A stretch of 6,566 nucleotides of DNA from an uncultured Veillonella sp. (lineage in GTDB: Bacteria; Bacillota; Negativicutes; Veillonellales; Veillonellaceae): positions 1 through 6,566 of the forward strand of contig URZS01000064.1 in the NCBI GenBank assembly GCA_900552445.1. Reading direction: 5' to 3'. The notes beneath the pieces were generated by a model. The model made no database searches. It was not told where the DNA came from and saw nothing but the letters and a program-made list of their open reading frames with translations. The translations under genes and the position numbers were made by a program. Shown piece by piece: positions 1 through 6,487 of the stretch. Each line of letters starts with the position of its first letter. Within the stretch, counting starts at the first letter, position 1.

Positions 1-13
1 TCACTCTTGCCAT
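1..13 (-). CDS. rplT: 50S ribosomal protein L20, N-terminal fragment cut by window edge
   Basis: Only the first four codons are inside the window. They read Met-Ala-Arg-Val, the usual beginning of L20. A strong ribosome binding site (AGGAGG, complement of 21-26) sits 7 nt upstream of the ATG at 13-11. L20 is a 23S rRNA-binding early assembly protein. In Firmicutes it also represses its own operon by binding the mRNA leader. The gene follows rpmI by about 46 nt on the same strand, the standard infC-rpmI-rplT order. The identification rests on this order plus the start residues, because the rest of the gene lies outside. Confidence 0.9.
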
Positions 14-59
14 TGTATATTCCTCCTAAATTACGATGTATCGATCTAATAGTTAACGA

Positions 60-257
60 TTAAGCGTATGGTAAGCATTTAGCTACGCGTTTGTGGTCAG
101 CTTTTGCAACCAATGTAGCTTTACGTAAATTACGTTTACGAGCTGGAGATTTTTTCTCAAGAATGTGGCTTTTGAAAGCTTTTGCACGCTTGAATTCACC
201 AGTACCAGTTACTGCGAAACGTTTAGCCGCTGCGCGACGAGTTTTAATTTTTGGCAT
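60..257 (-). CDS. rpmI: 50S ribosomal protein L35
   Basis: Encodes a 65-residue, very basic protein, the normal length for bacterial L35, a small protein of the large ribosomal subunit. The N-terminal MPKIKT followed by RRAAAKRF fits the L35 family signature (Lys-Thr, small residues, then Lys-Arg-aromatic). Arg and Lys are dense through to about residue 57, as expected for an rRNA-buried protein. The ATG at 257-255 has a GGGAGGA ribosome binding site (complement of 266-272) about 8 nt upstream. The gap to infC is 21 nt, so the two are co-transcribed, and rplT follows. The protein is intact, with nothing unusual seen. Confidence 0.97.
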   Translation of the reverse strand: MPKIKTRRAAAKRFAVTGTGEFKRAKAFKSHILEKKSPARKRNLRKATLVAKADHKRVAKCLPYA

Positions 258-278
258 AATTATAATCCTCCCAATACC

Positions 279-788
279 TTATTTACCTACTAAAATCATG
301 GTCATGTTACGACCTTCTAATTTAGCTGCTTTTTCAATAGACGCTGTTTCTTTGAGTTCTTCAGCGAAACGTGTCAACACTGCCATGCCTAGTTCTGGAT
401 GTGAAAGTTCACGACCGCGGAACATGATAGTTACTTTTACTTTGTTACCTTCACCCAAGAATTTGGATGCGTTTTTCATTTTTACGTAAAAGTCATGGTC
501 TTCAATATGTGGACGTAACTTTACTTCTTTTAAAGTTACGATTTTTTGTTTCTTTTTCGCTTCTTTCTCGCGTTTTTGTTGTTCATAACGATATTTACCG
601 TAGTTCATAATACGAGCTACCGGTGGTTTAGCGTTAGGTGCAATTTCCACAAGATCAAGATGCTTTTCTTCAGCCAATGCCAACGCCTCACGGGCAGACA
701 TAATGCCGATTTGTTCGTTTTCAGGACCTACGACACGAAGTTCACGAGCACGAATTTCTTCATTAATGCGTGGTGTATCCTTGCTAAT
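279..788 (-). CDS. infC: Translation initiation factor IF-3, AUU start
   Basis: IF-3 binds the 30S subunit, prevents premature joining of 50S, and proofreads the start codon and initiator tRNA. I place the start at the ATT codon 788-786, giving 169 residues that begin (f)M-SKDTPRINEEIRARELRVVG, the normal IF-3 beginning. A strong GGAGGTGA site lies 5 nt upstream. The longer ATG reading (from 827) would translate this ribosome binding site and the leader terminator into 13 extra residues unlike the family. The N-domain spans about residues 1-70 and ends with the IF-3 signature RIMNYGKYRYEQQK (59-72). A lysine-rich linker helix (about 70-90) leads to the C-domain (about 90-169), with the conserved RGRELSHPELG stretch. 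It is the first gene of the operon with rpmI and rplT. The rare start codon is the known basis of IF-3 autoregulation in other bacteria. Confidence 0.96.
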   Translation of the reverse strand: MSKDTPRINEEIRARELRVVGPENEQIGIMSAREALALAEEKHLDLVEIAPNAKPPVARIMNYGKYRYEQQKREKEAKKKQKIVTLKEVKLRPHIEDHDFYVKMKNASKFLGEGNKVKVTIMFRGRELSHPELGMAVLTRFAEELKETASIEKAAKLEGRNMTMILVGK

Positions 789-793
789 AGCGT

Positions 794-801
794 TCACCTC
801 C
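794..801 (-). promoter_or_regulatory. Ribosome binding site fixing the infC AUU start
   Basis: The minus strand reads GGAGGTGA, an almost full match to the anti-Shine-Dalgarno sequence, followed by 5 nt and then ATT. No ATG, GTG or TTG lies at a suitable distance in the infC frame, so this site is what selects the rare AUU codon. It sits directly after the U-tract of the leader terminator, so translation depends on read-through. Confidence 0.9.
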
Positions 802-809
802 AAGAGAAT

Positions 810-837
810 AAAAAAAACGGACGGCAAACACCATCCG
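810..837 (-). terminator. Leader terminator upstream of infC
   Basis: On the minus strand, CGGATGG and CCGTCCG form a 7-bp stem (one G-U pair) around the loop TGTTTG, followed by eight U residues (complement of 810-817). This is an intrinsic terminator inside the infC leader, 22 nt before the start codon. It works as the off-state of the attenuator. Confidence 0.88.
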
Positions 838-911
838 AATAGAGTTCTCTATATTAACCTCATACTTCATGGTATTAGGTGAGTGGCGGATGGCCTCTGC
901 TTCATAAATTA
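810..911 (-). ncRNA. infC-rpmI-rplT leader RNA, L20-leader-type attenuator
   Basis: This is the transcribed leader ahead of infC, running on the minus strand from about 911. Its RNA shows CCATCCG (complement of 887-893) early on and CGGATGG (complement of 831-837) late. The two are perfect complements and would form a long-range antiterminator. CGGATGG can instead pair with CCGTCCG (complement of 818-824) to make the terminator, so the structures are mutually exclusive. Between them lie a hairpin with arms at 872-880 and 857-865 (9 bp with one A-G mismatch, 6-nt loop) and a small AGAG/CTCT hairpin. The position upstream of infC-rpmI-rplT is that of the Firmicutes L20 leader, where excess L20 favours termination. 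The architecture is seen directly. L20 as the ligand is inferred from the family. Confidence 0.85.
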
Positions 912-918
912 CTTAATT

Positions 919-947
919 ATAATAACAAATCGATTAGTGAAAGTCAA
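919..947 (-). promoter_or_regulatory. Promoter of the infC operon
   Basis: The minus strand carries TTGACT (-35, complement of 942-947), a 17-nt spacer and TATTAT (-10, complement of 919-924). This is close to the housekeeping sigma consensus, with optimal spacing. Transcription would begin near 911-912, giving a leader of about 120 nt that covers the whole attenuator. Confidence 0.82.
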
Positions 948-1217
948 CAAAAAATATTGATCTTTTAACCATGAATTTATTATTACAACTCTTATAGTAT
1001 AACAGACATTATAAGTTCTGTATATAGGTATACTTACTGACACCGCTCTCTCTTTATGTATACAATATTCTTATAAATTATACAACTAATTCTATAGAAA
1101 ATACGATACAATAAAATTTATAGAATAGTCTAGCTTATATAGTGTACTTTATAGGATAATATAGTTTATATAGTTTACATTATTTATTATTATACAGTAA
1201 TAGGTATTACACAAATT
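948..1217. other. AT-rich divergent intergenic region
   Basis: This stretch separates the infC promoter from the start of the plus-strand transporter gene. It is extremely AT-rich, and I find no credible gene in it. It contains a 10-bp perfect palindrome TTCTATAGAA (1090-1099), an ACAGA/TCTGT hairpin around 1002-1021, and the ATATAGT repeats described separately. No -35/-10 pair for the transporter stands out, because many TATA-like hexamers compete. Confidence 0.6.
1135..1183 (+). repeat. Direct repeats with dyad symmetry upstream of the DASS transporter
   Basis: TTATATAGTGTACTTTAT (1135-1152) and TTATATAGTTTACATTAT (1166-1183) agree at 16 of 18 positions and lie 31 bp apart, about three helical turns. 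A further ATATAGT is at 1159-1165. The first copy is an imperfect dyad at 1136-1153 (TATAxAGT, two bases, ACTxTATA). The repeats lie 50-98 bp upstream of the transporter ATG and could be paired operator sites. The base composition is so biased that chance repeats are possible. Confidence 0.45.
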
Positions 1218-1232
1218 GAAAGGAGTTTTATT

Positions 1233-2726
1233 ATGAGTGCAACAAACAGTTCCCCTCCTCAAAAGGCACGTACAACTGCTCAAAATATTGGTCTTATTCT
1301 ATCTTTCATCGTTCTAGGTGGCATTTTATTATTGCCTACACCAGAAACATTATCTACAGGTGGTCATCGTATGATCGGTGTTCTCGCCTTTGCCATTATC
1401 TTGTGGATGACATCAGCTGTTTCCTATCCTGTAAGTGCTACCATGATTACAGCACTTACAGCTCTACTATTAGGGTTCTCACCAAATCCTGAAGCGCCAG
1501 CCAAAGCTATGGGTACGGCTAATGCCTTAAAGCTTATCATTTCAGGTTATTCTTCCCCTGCCATGATTCTTGTTGGTGCCGCTATGTTTATCTCTGTAGC
1601 TATGCGTAAAACAGGACTTGATCGTCGAATTGCCATGATGGTTTTATCTAGTGTAGGCACGAAAGTTAGCCGTATTTATTTAGGTGTTATTATTACAGGT
1701 CTTATCCTTGCTTTCTTTGTTCCAAGTGCGACGGCTCGTATTGCTTGCTTAGCACCAATTATTATCGGTATTGTGGAAAACTTAGGTATTGAACGTAAAA
1801 GCCGTGTAGCAGCTCTTCTCATGGTAGGTGCCATACAGGCAGATACATTCTGGAACATCATGATTCAAACGGCAGCGGCCCAAAACCTTGTGGCTGTTGG
1901 CTTTATGCAAACACAAATGAAAAGTGCTGTAAGTTGGATTGATTGGCTCACTGCAGCTGCTCCGTTCTCCATTATCATGGTTATTATCACCTACTTTGTA
2001 ACGCAAGCTTTCATTAAACCTGAGTTTAAAGAACTCGTTGGAGGTGATGTACAGCTTGCAAAAATGCGTGAAGCAATTGGTCCTATGTCCTTTGACGAAA
2101 AGAAATTATTATGTATTTCTATTGCGCTACTTGCATTGTGGGCTACAGGTGGCAAATTACACTCCATCGATACTACAACATCGACAATTATAGCCATCGC
2201 TTTATTCTTCTTCCCTAAGATCGGTATTATGGACTGGAAATTTGCCCAACCAAATATCGACTGGGGTTCTATCGTAATGTTTGGTGCAGGCATTGGTCTT
2301 GGTGCAGTATTACTGAAAACAAAAGCTGCTACATGGCTTGCTCAAGTATTTGTTAATGCATTCTCCCTCGAAACAGCGAGCGTATTCATTTTAATTGCTG
2401 TAATGGCTGCATTCCTTATTGTTATCCATTTAGGCTTTGCCTCTGCTACAGCTCTATCTTCCGCGATGATTCCAATTGTAATCTCCATTGTTATGAGTCA
2501 TAGCGCAGAAGGACTTAACCCTTTAGGAGTAACAATGCTCATGCAATATGCGATCTGCTTTGGTCTAGTATTACCAGTAAACTCTCCACAAGGCATGCTA
2601 GCTTACGGTACAGATACATTTGATGTAAAAACATTTATGACTACAGGTATTCCATTAACTATCATCGGCTATGTAATGATGCTCATATTCGCACTCACAT
2701 ACTGGCACTGGATTGGAATTGCTTAA
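1233..2726 (+). CDS. DASS/SLC13-family anion (dicarboxylate) transporter
   Basis: Encodes 497 residues of an integral membrane carrier with about 11-12 hydrophobic segments, of normal length for the divalent anion:sodium symporter family (CitT, TtdT, INDY type). Such proteins move di- or tricarboxylates across the inner membrane, by Na+ symport or by exchange. Two pseudo-symmetric halves are visible. The first ends in VPSATARIACLAPII (163-177). The second has the GSIVMFGAGIGLG stretch (345-357), then GFASATALSSAMIPI (401-415), and closes with PVNSPQGMLAYGTDTF (448-463). A hydrophilic loop at about 262-290 links the halves. The family's substrate/Na+ SNT motifs appear here as SAT twice (165-167 and 404-406). 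The ATG has AAGGAG 7 nt upstream (1220-1225). It stands alone and ends in a terminator shared with the MFS gene. The family call is firm. Substrate and coupling ion are not known from sequence. Confidence 0.88.
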   Translation: MSATNSSPPQKARTTAQNIGLILSFIVLGGILLLPTPETLSTGGHRMIGVLAFAIILWMTSAVSYPVSATMITALTALLLGFSPNPEAPAKAMGTANALKLIISGYSSPAMILVGAAMFISVAMRKTGLDRRIAMMVLSSVGTKVSRIYLGVIITGLILAFFVPSATARIACLAPIIIGIVENLGIERKSRVAALLMVGAIQADTFWNIMIQTAAAQNLVAVGFMQTQMKSAVSWIDWLTAAAPFSIIMVIITYFVTQAFIKPEFKELVGGDVQLAKMREAIGPMSFDEKKLLCISIALLALWATGGKLHSIDTTTSTIIAIALFFFPKIGIMDWKFAQPNIDWGSIVMFGAGIGLGAVLLKTKAATWLAQVFVNAFSLETASVFILIAVMAAFLIVIHLGFASATALSSAMIPIVISIVMSHSAEGLNPLGVTMLMQYAICFGLVLPVNSPQGMLAYGTDTFDVKTFMTTGIPLTIIGYVMMLIFALTYWHWIGIA

Positions 2727-2740
2727 TATCAACAAACTAA

Positions 2741-2784
2741 AAAAATCCTACAATTTCTGAATTACCAGAAATTGTAGGATTTTT
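2741..2784. terminator. Bidirectional terminator between convergent transporter genes
   Basis: A perfect 19-bp inverted repeat (2741-2759 with 2766-2784) encloses the loop AATTAC. Its core pairs TCCTACAATTTCTG with its exact complement, and the A5/T5 ends give a U-tract on either strand. It begins 14 nt after the DASS stop codon and ends 21 nt beyond the MFS stop codon, so it can terminate both convergent transcripts. Confidence 0.95.
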
Positions 2785-2805
2785 AATTGTATTAGATTAC
2801 GTTTC

Positions 2806-4011
2806 CTATTCTAGTTCCTTACCTTTTAGTTCAGGAATCAAGAATACTGTTGCTAGGATATCGATTACATAGATAATGGCAAGGAAGGCAATTGCCACTT
2901 GGTAGGAGTACATAGAGATAATCATGCCCACCACCATTGGGCTAAAGCCACCTACAGCACGACCGATATTAAATAATACGTTTTGAGCTGTTGCACGAGC
3001 ACTTGTTGGGTACGCTTCTGCCATTAAAGCACCGTAGCCACCCATCATACCATTTACAGAAGCACCTAGAATCGCACCAGCAAATAGCATCGCTGTTGGA
3101 TCAGATAGTTGGGAGTAAATCAAAATAGAAGCTACTGCACATACTTGGAACAGGATAAATGTAGGTTTACGACCAAGTTTATCTGCTAATCGTCCAAATA
3201 GCCAAATACCAACCATCATGCCGCATACTGTAACGGCAGTCCATAAACCAGATTTAGTAAGGGAGAAACCTAATTGCTTACTCAAGAAGTTAGGTAACCA
3301 GATCATAATACCGTAGTACCCAAAGTTCTGAACAGATGTTAAGATAGCCACACCAATAGATGTTTTCGTAGTGGCTGCGTCTTTCACAAGTAATTTAAAA
3401 GATTCCCTATGGGAATGTTCATTTACCTCTTTGCTTTGTACAAAGATTTCTGGTTCGTGTAGTTTCGCACGGAAGAACCACGCCACAAAGGCAGGAATAA
3501 TACCTACCATAAACATGCCGCGCCATCCGATGTAAGGAATCAATAACGGTGTTAATAATGCAGCGGCCAATACGCCTAATTGCCAGCCAAGAGCAACATA
3601 GCTTGTCGCTTTCGCACGGTGTTTCGCAGGCCACGCTTCAGCAGCTAAAGCCATGCCGATACCAAATTCACCGCCTAAACCAATACCAGCGATTGTACGG
3701 TAAATAAGTAGATCCCAATAGCCTTGAGCAAAGGCACAAAGTCCAGTAAATACAGCAAACAGTACGATAGTCCACGTTAAGACGCGAACACGGCCATATT
3801 TATCCGACAAAGTACCAAAAATGAAGCCCCCTAATACGGCGCCAATTAAGGTCCACGTAACTAAAGAACCAGCTTGTCCCGTAGATAAACCTAAATCCCC
3901 TGATATCAAGGTTAACATAAAACCTAGAATCAAGAGATCAAAACCATCCATGGCATAGCCAATGGAAGAACCAATAACTGCTTTCCAGCCGTATGAATTT
4001 ACATCTTTCAT
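2806..4011 (-). CDS. MFS transporter, probable organic-acid:H+ symporter (AAHS/SHS-like)
   Basis: Encodes 401 residues with the 12-helix major facilitator layout. Helix 1 holds MDGFD (21-25), typical of aromatic-acid and sialate/lactate-type proton symporters. The loop 2-3 motif is GTLSDKYGR (66-74), its echo in the second half is GRLADKLGRK (273-282), and helix 4 carries RTIAGIGLGGEFG (105-117). EAWPAKHRAKA (125-135) also resembles the NanT/AAHS/Jen1 kin. A charged central loop lies at about 181-215. I chose the ATG at 4011, which has GAAAGGA 8 nt upstream (4020-4026). A TTG 33 nt earlier would extend the protein by 11 residues but would put that ribosome binding site inside the coding sequence. 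The gene has its own promoter and shares a terminator with the convergent DASS gene. The substrate is undetermined. A monocarboxylate or aromatic acid is an inference from family resemblance. Confidence 0.85.
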   Translation of the reverse strand: MKDVNSYGWKAVIGSSIGYAMDGFDLLILGFMLTLISGDLGLSTGQAGSLVTWTLIGAVLGGFIFGTLSDKYGRVRVLTWTIVLFAVFTGLCAFAQGYWDLLIYRTIAGIGLGGEFGIGMALAAEAWPAKHRAKATSYVALGWQLGVLAAALLTPLLIPYIGWRGMFMVGIIPAFVAWFFRAKLHEPEIFVQSKEVNEHSHRESFKLLVKDAATTKTSIGVAILTSVQNFGYYGIMIWLPNFLSKQLGFSLTKSGLWTAVTVCGMMVGIWLFGRLADKLGRKPTFILFQVCAVASILIYSQLSDPTAMLFAGAILGASVNGMMGGYGALMAEAYPTSARATAQNVLFNIGRAVGGFSPMVVGMIISMYSYQVAIAFLAIIYVIDILATVFLIPELKGKELE

Positions 4012-4097
4012 AGTTATTTTCCTTTCGCTACTCACAGGTAACAATTAAAAGATAAGATAATTGAACTTCAACTCTATATTAAGTTTACTAATATTAA

Positions 4098-4125
4098 ATT
4101 ATACAACTTAACCGTAATTATGCAA
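4098..4125 (-). promoter_or_regulatory. Probable promoter of the MFS transporter gene
   Basis: The minus strand reads TTGCAT (-35, complement of 4120-4125), 16 nt, then a perfect TATAAT (-10, complement of 4098-4103). Transcription would start near 4091, leaving a 5' untranslated region of about 80 nt. The -10 lies inside a 14-base sequence that recurs upstream of the DASS gene. Confidence 0.7.
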
Positions 4126-4185
4126 TATATATTTCTTAATCTTCTGAATTATTTAGTTGTCTAAAAACTTTATTTAGAGGAAAAC

Positions 4186-4236
4186 AAAAAGGTAGGGCTT
4201 GGTTCACATAGTGAATACCAAATGCCCTACCTTTTT
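4186..4236. terminator. Terminator downstream of thrS, symmetric
   Basis: AAAAAGGTAGGGC (4186-4198) pairs fully with its complement at 4224-4236, giving a 13-bp outer stem with A/T ends. Inside it TTGGT (4199-4203) pairs with ACCAA (4217-4221) and TCAC (4204-4207) with GTGA (4211-4214), with two small bulges. It lies 33 nt past the thrS stop codon and upstream of the MFS promoter, so it isolates the two minus-strand units. The symmetric U-tracts would also stop plus-strand transcripts. Confidence 0.92.
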
Positions 4237-4269
4237 AAAAGCAATTAAATATAGCTACGGCCTTTGAAT

Positions 4270-6180
4270 TTAGTTGTGTTCTTTAATTTCAATTTTAATA
4301 GAATTGAAGAATTCTTCGAATGGTACGGAACCCAATTCGTCACCGCCGTGTTTACGAACGTTAACTGTACCTTCTTCAACTTCTTTATCACCTACAACAA
4401 GCATGTATGGAACTTTTGCCATTTGAGCTTGGCGGATTTTGTAGCCGATTTTTTCGCTACGATCGTCTACTTCTACGCGTACATAATCGCGGTGCATTTG
4501 TTTAGCCAATTTCTCAGCGTATTCAACGTGTTTTTCAGAGATAGGCAAGATTTTAACTTGTACAGGAGCCATCCAAGTTGGGAATGCACCTGCATAGTGT
4601 TCAGTCAAGATACCAATGAAACGTTCCATGGAGCCGAAGCATGCACGGTGAATCATGATAGGACGGTGTTTTTGACCATCTTCGCCAACGTAGTCAATTT
4701 GGAAGCGTTCAGGCAAGTTCATATCTAATTGAATAGTACCACATTGCCATGTACGACCTAAGGAGTCTTCGATATGGTAATCAAGTTTAGGACCGTAGAA
4801 AGCGCCGTCGCCAGGATTGATTACGTAAGGAATACCTTTAGCTTCGATAGCATTGCGCAATGCTTCTGTAGCTGCTTCCCAAATTGCATCATCCCCCATT
4901 GCATTGTCTGGTTTAGTAGACAATTCTACATGGTATTTCAAGCCAAATTGGCTGTAAATGCGGTCGAACAATTCAATAACTTTCATCAACTCAGATTGCA
5001 TTTGATCTGGCAACATGAATACGTGAGCATCGTCTTGTGTGAATGCACGTACACGGAACAAGCCATGCAACGCACCAGACAATTCATGACGGTGTACTAA
5101 ACCAAGTTCAGCATAGCGCAATGGGAAGTCACGGTAGGAATGCATTTCGTTTTGATAAACCAAAATACCACCTGGGCAGTTCATTGGTTTAATTGCATAT
5201 TCTTCATCATCGATGATTGTAGTGTACATATTTTCACGGTAATGGAACCAGTGACCAGATGTTTCCCACAATTGTTTGTTCAAAATGATTGGTGTACGAA
5301 TTTCTTCGTATTCAAATTCATGGTGAACTTCACGCCAGAAGTTTTCCAATTCGTTACGAAGGGCCATACCTTTTGGCAAGAAGAATGGGAAGCCAGGACC
5401 TTCTTCTTTGATTACGAACAAGCCAAGTTCTTTACCAAGTTTACGATGGTCACGTTTAGCCGCTTCTTCAAGCATGTGAAGGTATGCATCAAGTTCTTCT
5501 TTTTTCTCGAATGCTGTACCGTAAATACGTTGCAACATTTTATTCTTTTCATCACCGCGCCAGTATGCACCTGCAATACTTTGCAATTTGAAAGCTTTCA
5601 CCTTGCCAGTAGATGCCACGTGAGGACCTGCACAAAGATCGATGAAATCGCCTTGAGAGTAGCAAGAGATAACAGCATCTTCAGGAAGATCTTCAATCAA
5701 TTCTACCTTGTAGTCTTCGTTTTTAGATTTGAAGAACTCGATAGCTTCTTGACGAGACATTACAGATTTAGTGATAGGTAAATTTTCTTTTACAATACGG
5801 CTCATTTCCTTTTCGATTTTACCTAAATCTTCAGGAGTCAAAGTGTGTTCCATGTCGATATCATAGTAGAAACCTTTATCGATAGCAGGACCGATAGCTA
5901 ATTTAGCTTCAGGCCATAAGCGTTTAACTGCTTGTGCCAAAATATGAGAAGCTGTGTGGCGCAAAGTATGTTTACCACCATCGTCTTCGAATGTTAAGAA
6001 AGCTACTTCAGAACCATCTACGAGTTCTTCGCGAAGGTCTGTTAATTCGCCGTTTACGTTTGCAGCTAGTACTTTTTTAGCTAAGCTGTTAGATAGTTGT
6101 TTTACTGCTTCCCCAAGAGTAGTGCCAGCAGCGTATTCCTTTGCACTACCATCAGGTAAAATGATTTTTACATCTGCCAT
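4270..6180 (-). CDS. thrS: Threonyl-tRNA synthetase
   Basis: A 636-residue cytoplasmic class II aminoacyl-tRNA synthetase that charges tRNA-Thr with threonine and edits mischarged serine. The N-terminal TGS domain covers about residues 1-62. The editing domain has H75 and H79 (HTASH) plus C183 and H187 (DLCAGPH). The catalytic core (about 245-535) holds the zinc ligands that recognise threonine: C335 in KPMNCPGG, H386 in TQDDAH and H511 in MIHRA. It also has motif 2 around FRVRAFTQDD (375-384) and motif 3 HRACFGSMERFIG (511-523). The anticodon-binding domain is about 540-630. Ligand spacing matches E. coli ThrRS to within a residue or two, and all key residues are present. The start is the ATG at 6180, with GGAGG (6189-6193) 8 nt upstream. 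A TTG five codons earlier overlaps that site and is unlikely. The gene is monocistronic, controlled by a T-box leader, and followed by a strong terminator. Confidence 0.98.
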   Translation of the reverse strand: MADVKIILPDGSAKEYAAGTTLGEAVKQLSNSLAKKVLAANVNGELTDLREELVDGSEVAFLTFEDDGGKHTLRHTASHILAQAVKRLWPEAKLAIGPAIDKGFYYDIDMEHTLTPEDLGKIEKEMSRIVKENLPITKSVMSRQEAIEFFKSKNEDYKVELIEDLPEDAVISCYSQGDFIDLCAGPHVASTGKVKAFKLQSIAGAYWRGDEKNKMLQRIYGTAFEKKEELDAYLHMLEEAAKRDHRKLGKELGLFVIKEEGPGFPFFLPKGMALRNELENFWREVHHEFEYEEIRTPIILNKQLWETSGHWFHYRENMYTTIIDDEEYAIKPMNCPGGILVYQNEMHSYRDFPLRYAELGLVHRHELSGALHGLFRVRAFTQDDAHVFMLPDQMQSELMKVIELFDRIYSQFGLKYHVELSTKPDNAMGDDAIWEAATEALRNAIEAKGIPYVINPGDGAFYGPKLDYHIEDSLGRTWQCGTIQLDMNLPERFQIDYVGEDGQKHRPIMIHRACFGSMERFIGILTEHYAGAFPTWMAPVQVKILPISEKHVEYAEKLAKQMHRDYVRVEVDDRSEKIGYKIRQAQMAKVPYMLVVGDKEVEEGTVNVRKHGGDELGSVPFEEFFNSIKIEIKEHN

Positions 6181-6224
6181 TTTTCTTTCCTCCAATTTAT
6201 AAGCTAGGATAGTCGGATTTTGGT

Positions 6225-6268
6225 AAAAAAAAAAGACCCTCTATCCCTACAAACAAGGGACGAAGATC
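6225..6268 (-). terminator. T-box-controlled terminator of thrS leader
   Basis: On the minus strand, GATCTTC and GAGGGTC pair (7 bp with G-U pairs). A 1x2 internal loop follows, then TCCCT/AGGGA around the loop TGTTTGT, and then ten U residues (complement of 6225-6234). The left arm segment TCGTCCCT can instead pair with the T-box AGGG and CGCGA region to form the antiterminator. It lies 44 nt before the thrS ATG. Confidence 0.92.
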
Positions 6269-6480
6269 ATTCGCGGTTCCACCCTAGTTAACTACCTATA
6301 CGAATATATGTGTATAGTAATTCACTTCATTAAGCCCGATAACGGTGGCGGCCGTATTTGCCTACTTAGGTTCGACAAATCAGTTTAAAGGGGGTAACTC
6401 TGATATATGTGTAAGGCATTTCCAGCATCTGCCTCTCTCTGGTACACAGGGATATGAGAATCATGTCCTTTGCATCACTT
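6225..6480 (-). ncRNA. T-box riboswitch controlling thrS
   Basis: The leader RNA begins near 6480 on the minus strand. The diagnostic T-box AGGGTGGAACCGCGA is the complement of 6271-6285. Upstream is Stem I: the base pairs AAAGG (6471-6467) with CCTTT (6391-6387), mid-helices are TGAT/ATCA and GTGTA/TACAC (6447-6443 with 6413-6409), and the distal AGGCA/TGCCT stem (6434-6430 with 6418-6414) is preceded by AGAG. The region 6380-6331 holds Stem II/IIA-B elements (CCTAAGTAGG hairpin; ACGG/CCGT), and a CTATAC/GTATAG hairpin (about 6317-6296) fits Stem III. Uncharged tRNA-Thr should pair its NCCA end with TGGA of the T-box, stabilise the antiterminator and switch thrS on. The likely threonine specifier is ACC at 6395-6393 in the 3' strand of the Stem I internal loop. 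That codon is less certain than the riboswitch call itself. Confidence 0.95.
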
Positions 6481-6487
6481 TTACTAG

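Noticed and set aside
971..997. Eight-codon plus-strand reading frame (MNLLLQLL) near an imperfect hairpin, as a possible leader peptide
   Set aside because: There is no ribosome binding site upstream, no terminator follows, and the next plus-strand gene is over 230 bp away and unrelated to leucine supply.
1115..1126. ATTCTATAAATT on the minus strand recurring at 6545-6556 on the plus strand
   Set aside because: It is a 12-base A/T-dominated word in AT-rich DNA with no consistent relation to a promoter, so it is probably chance.
4012..4044. TTG-initiated N-terminal extension of the MFS protein
   Set aside because: It would place the GAAAGGA ribosome binding site inside the coding region. 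The ATG at 4011 has proper spacing and gives a normal MFS N-terminus.
4264..5781. Long plus-strand open frames opposite thrS (4264-4728, 4774-5100, 5140-5781)
   Set aside because: They are antisense shadows of thrS, with Phe- and Cys-rich low-information translations, no ribosome binding sites and no family resemblance.
6181..6195. TTG-initiated extension of thrS (MEERK)
   Set aside because: The TTG overlaps the GGAGG site that serves the ATG at 6180, and ThrRS normally begins at the TGS domain as MADVKI does here.
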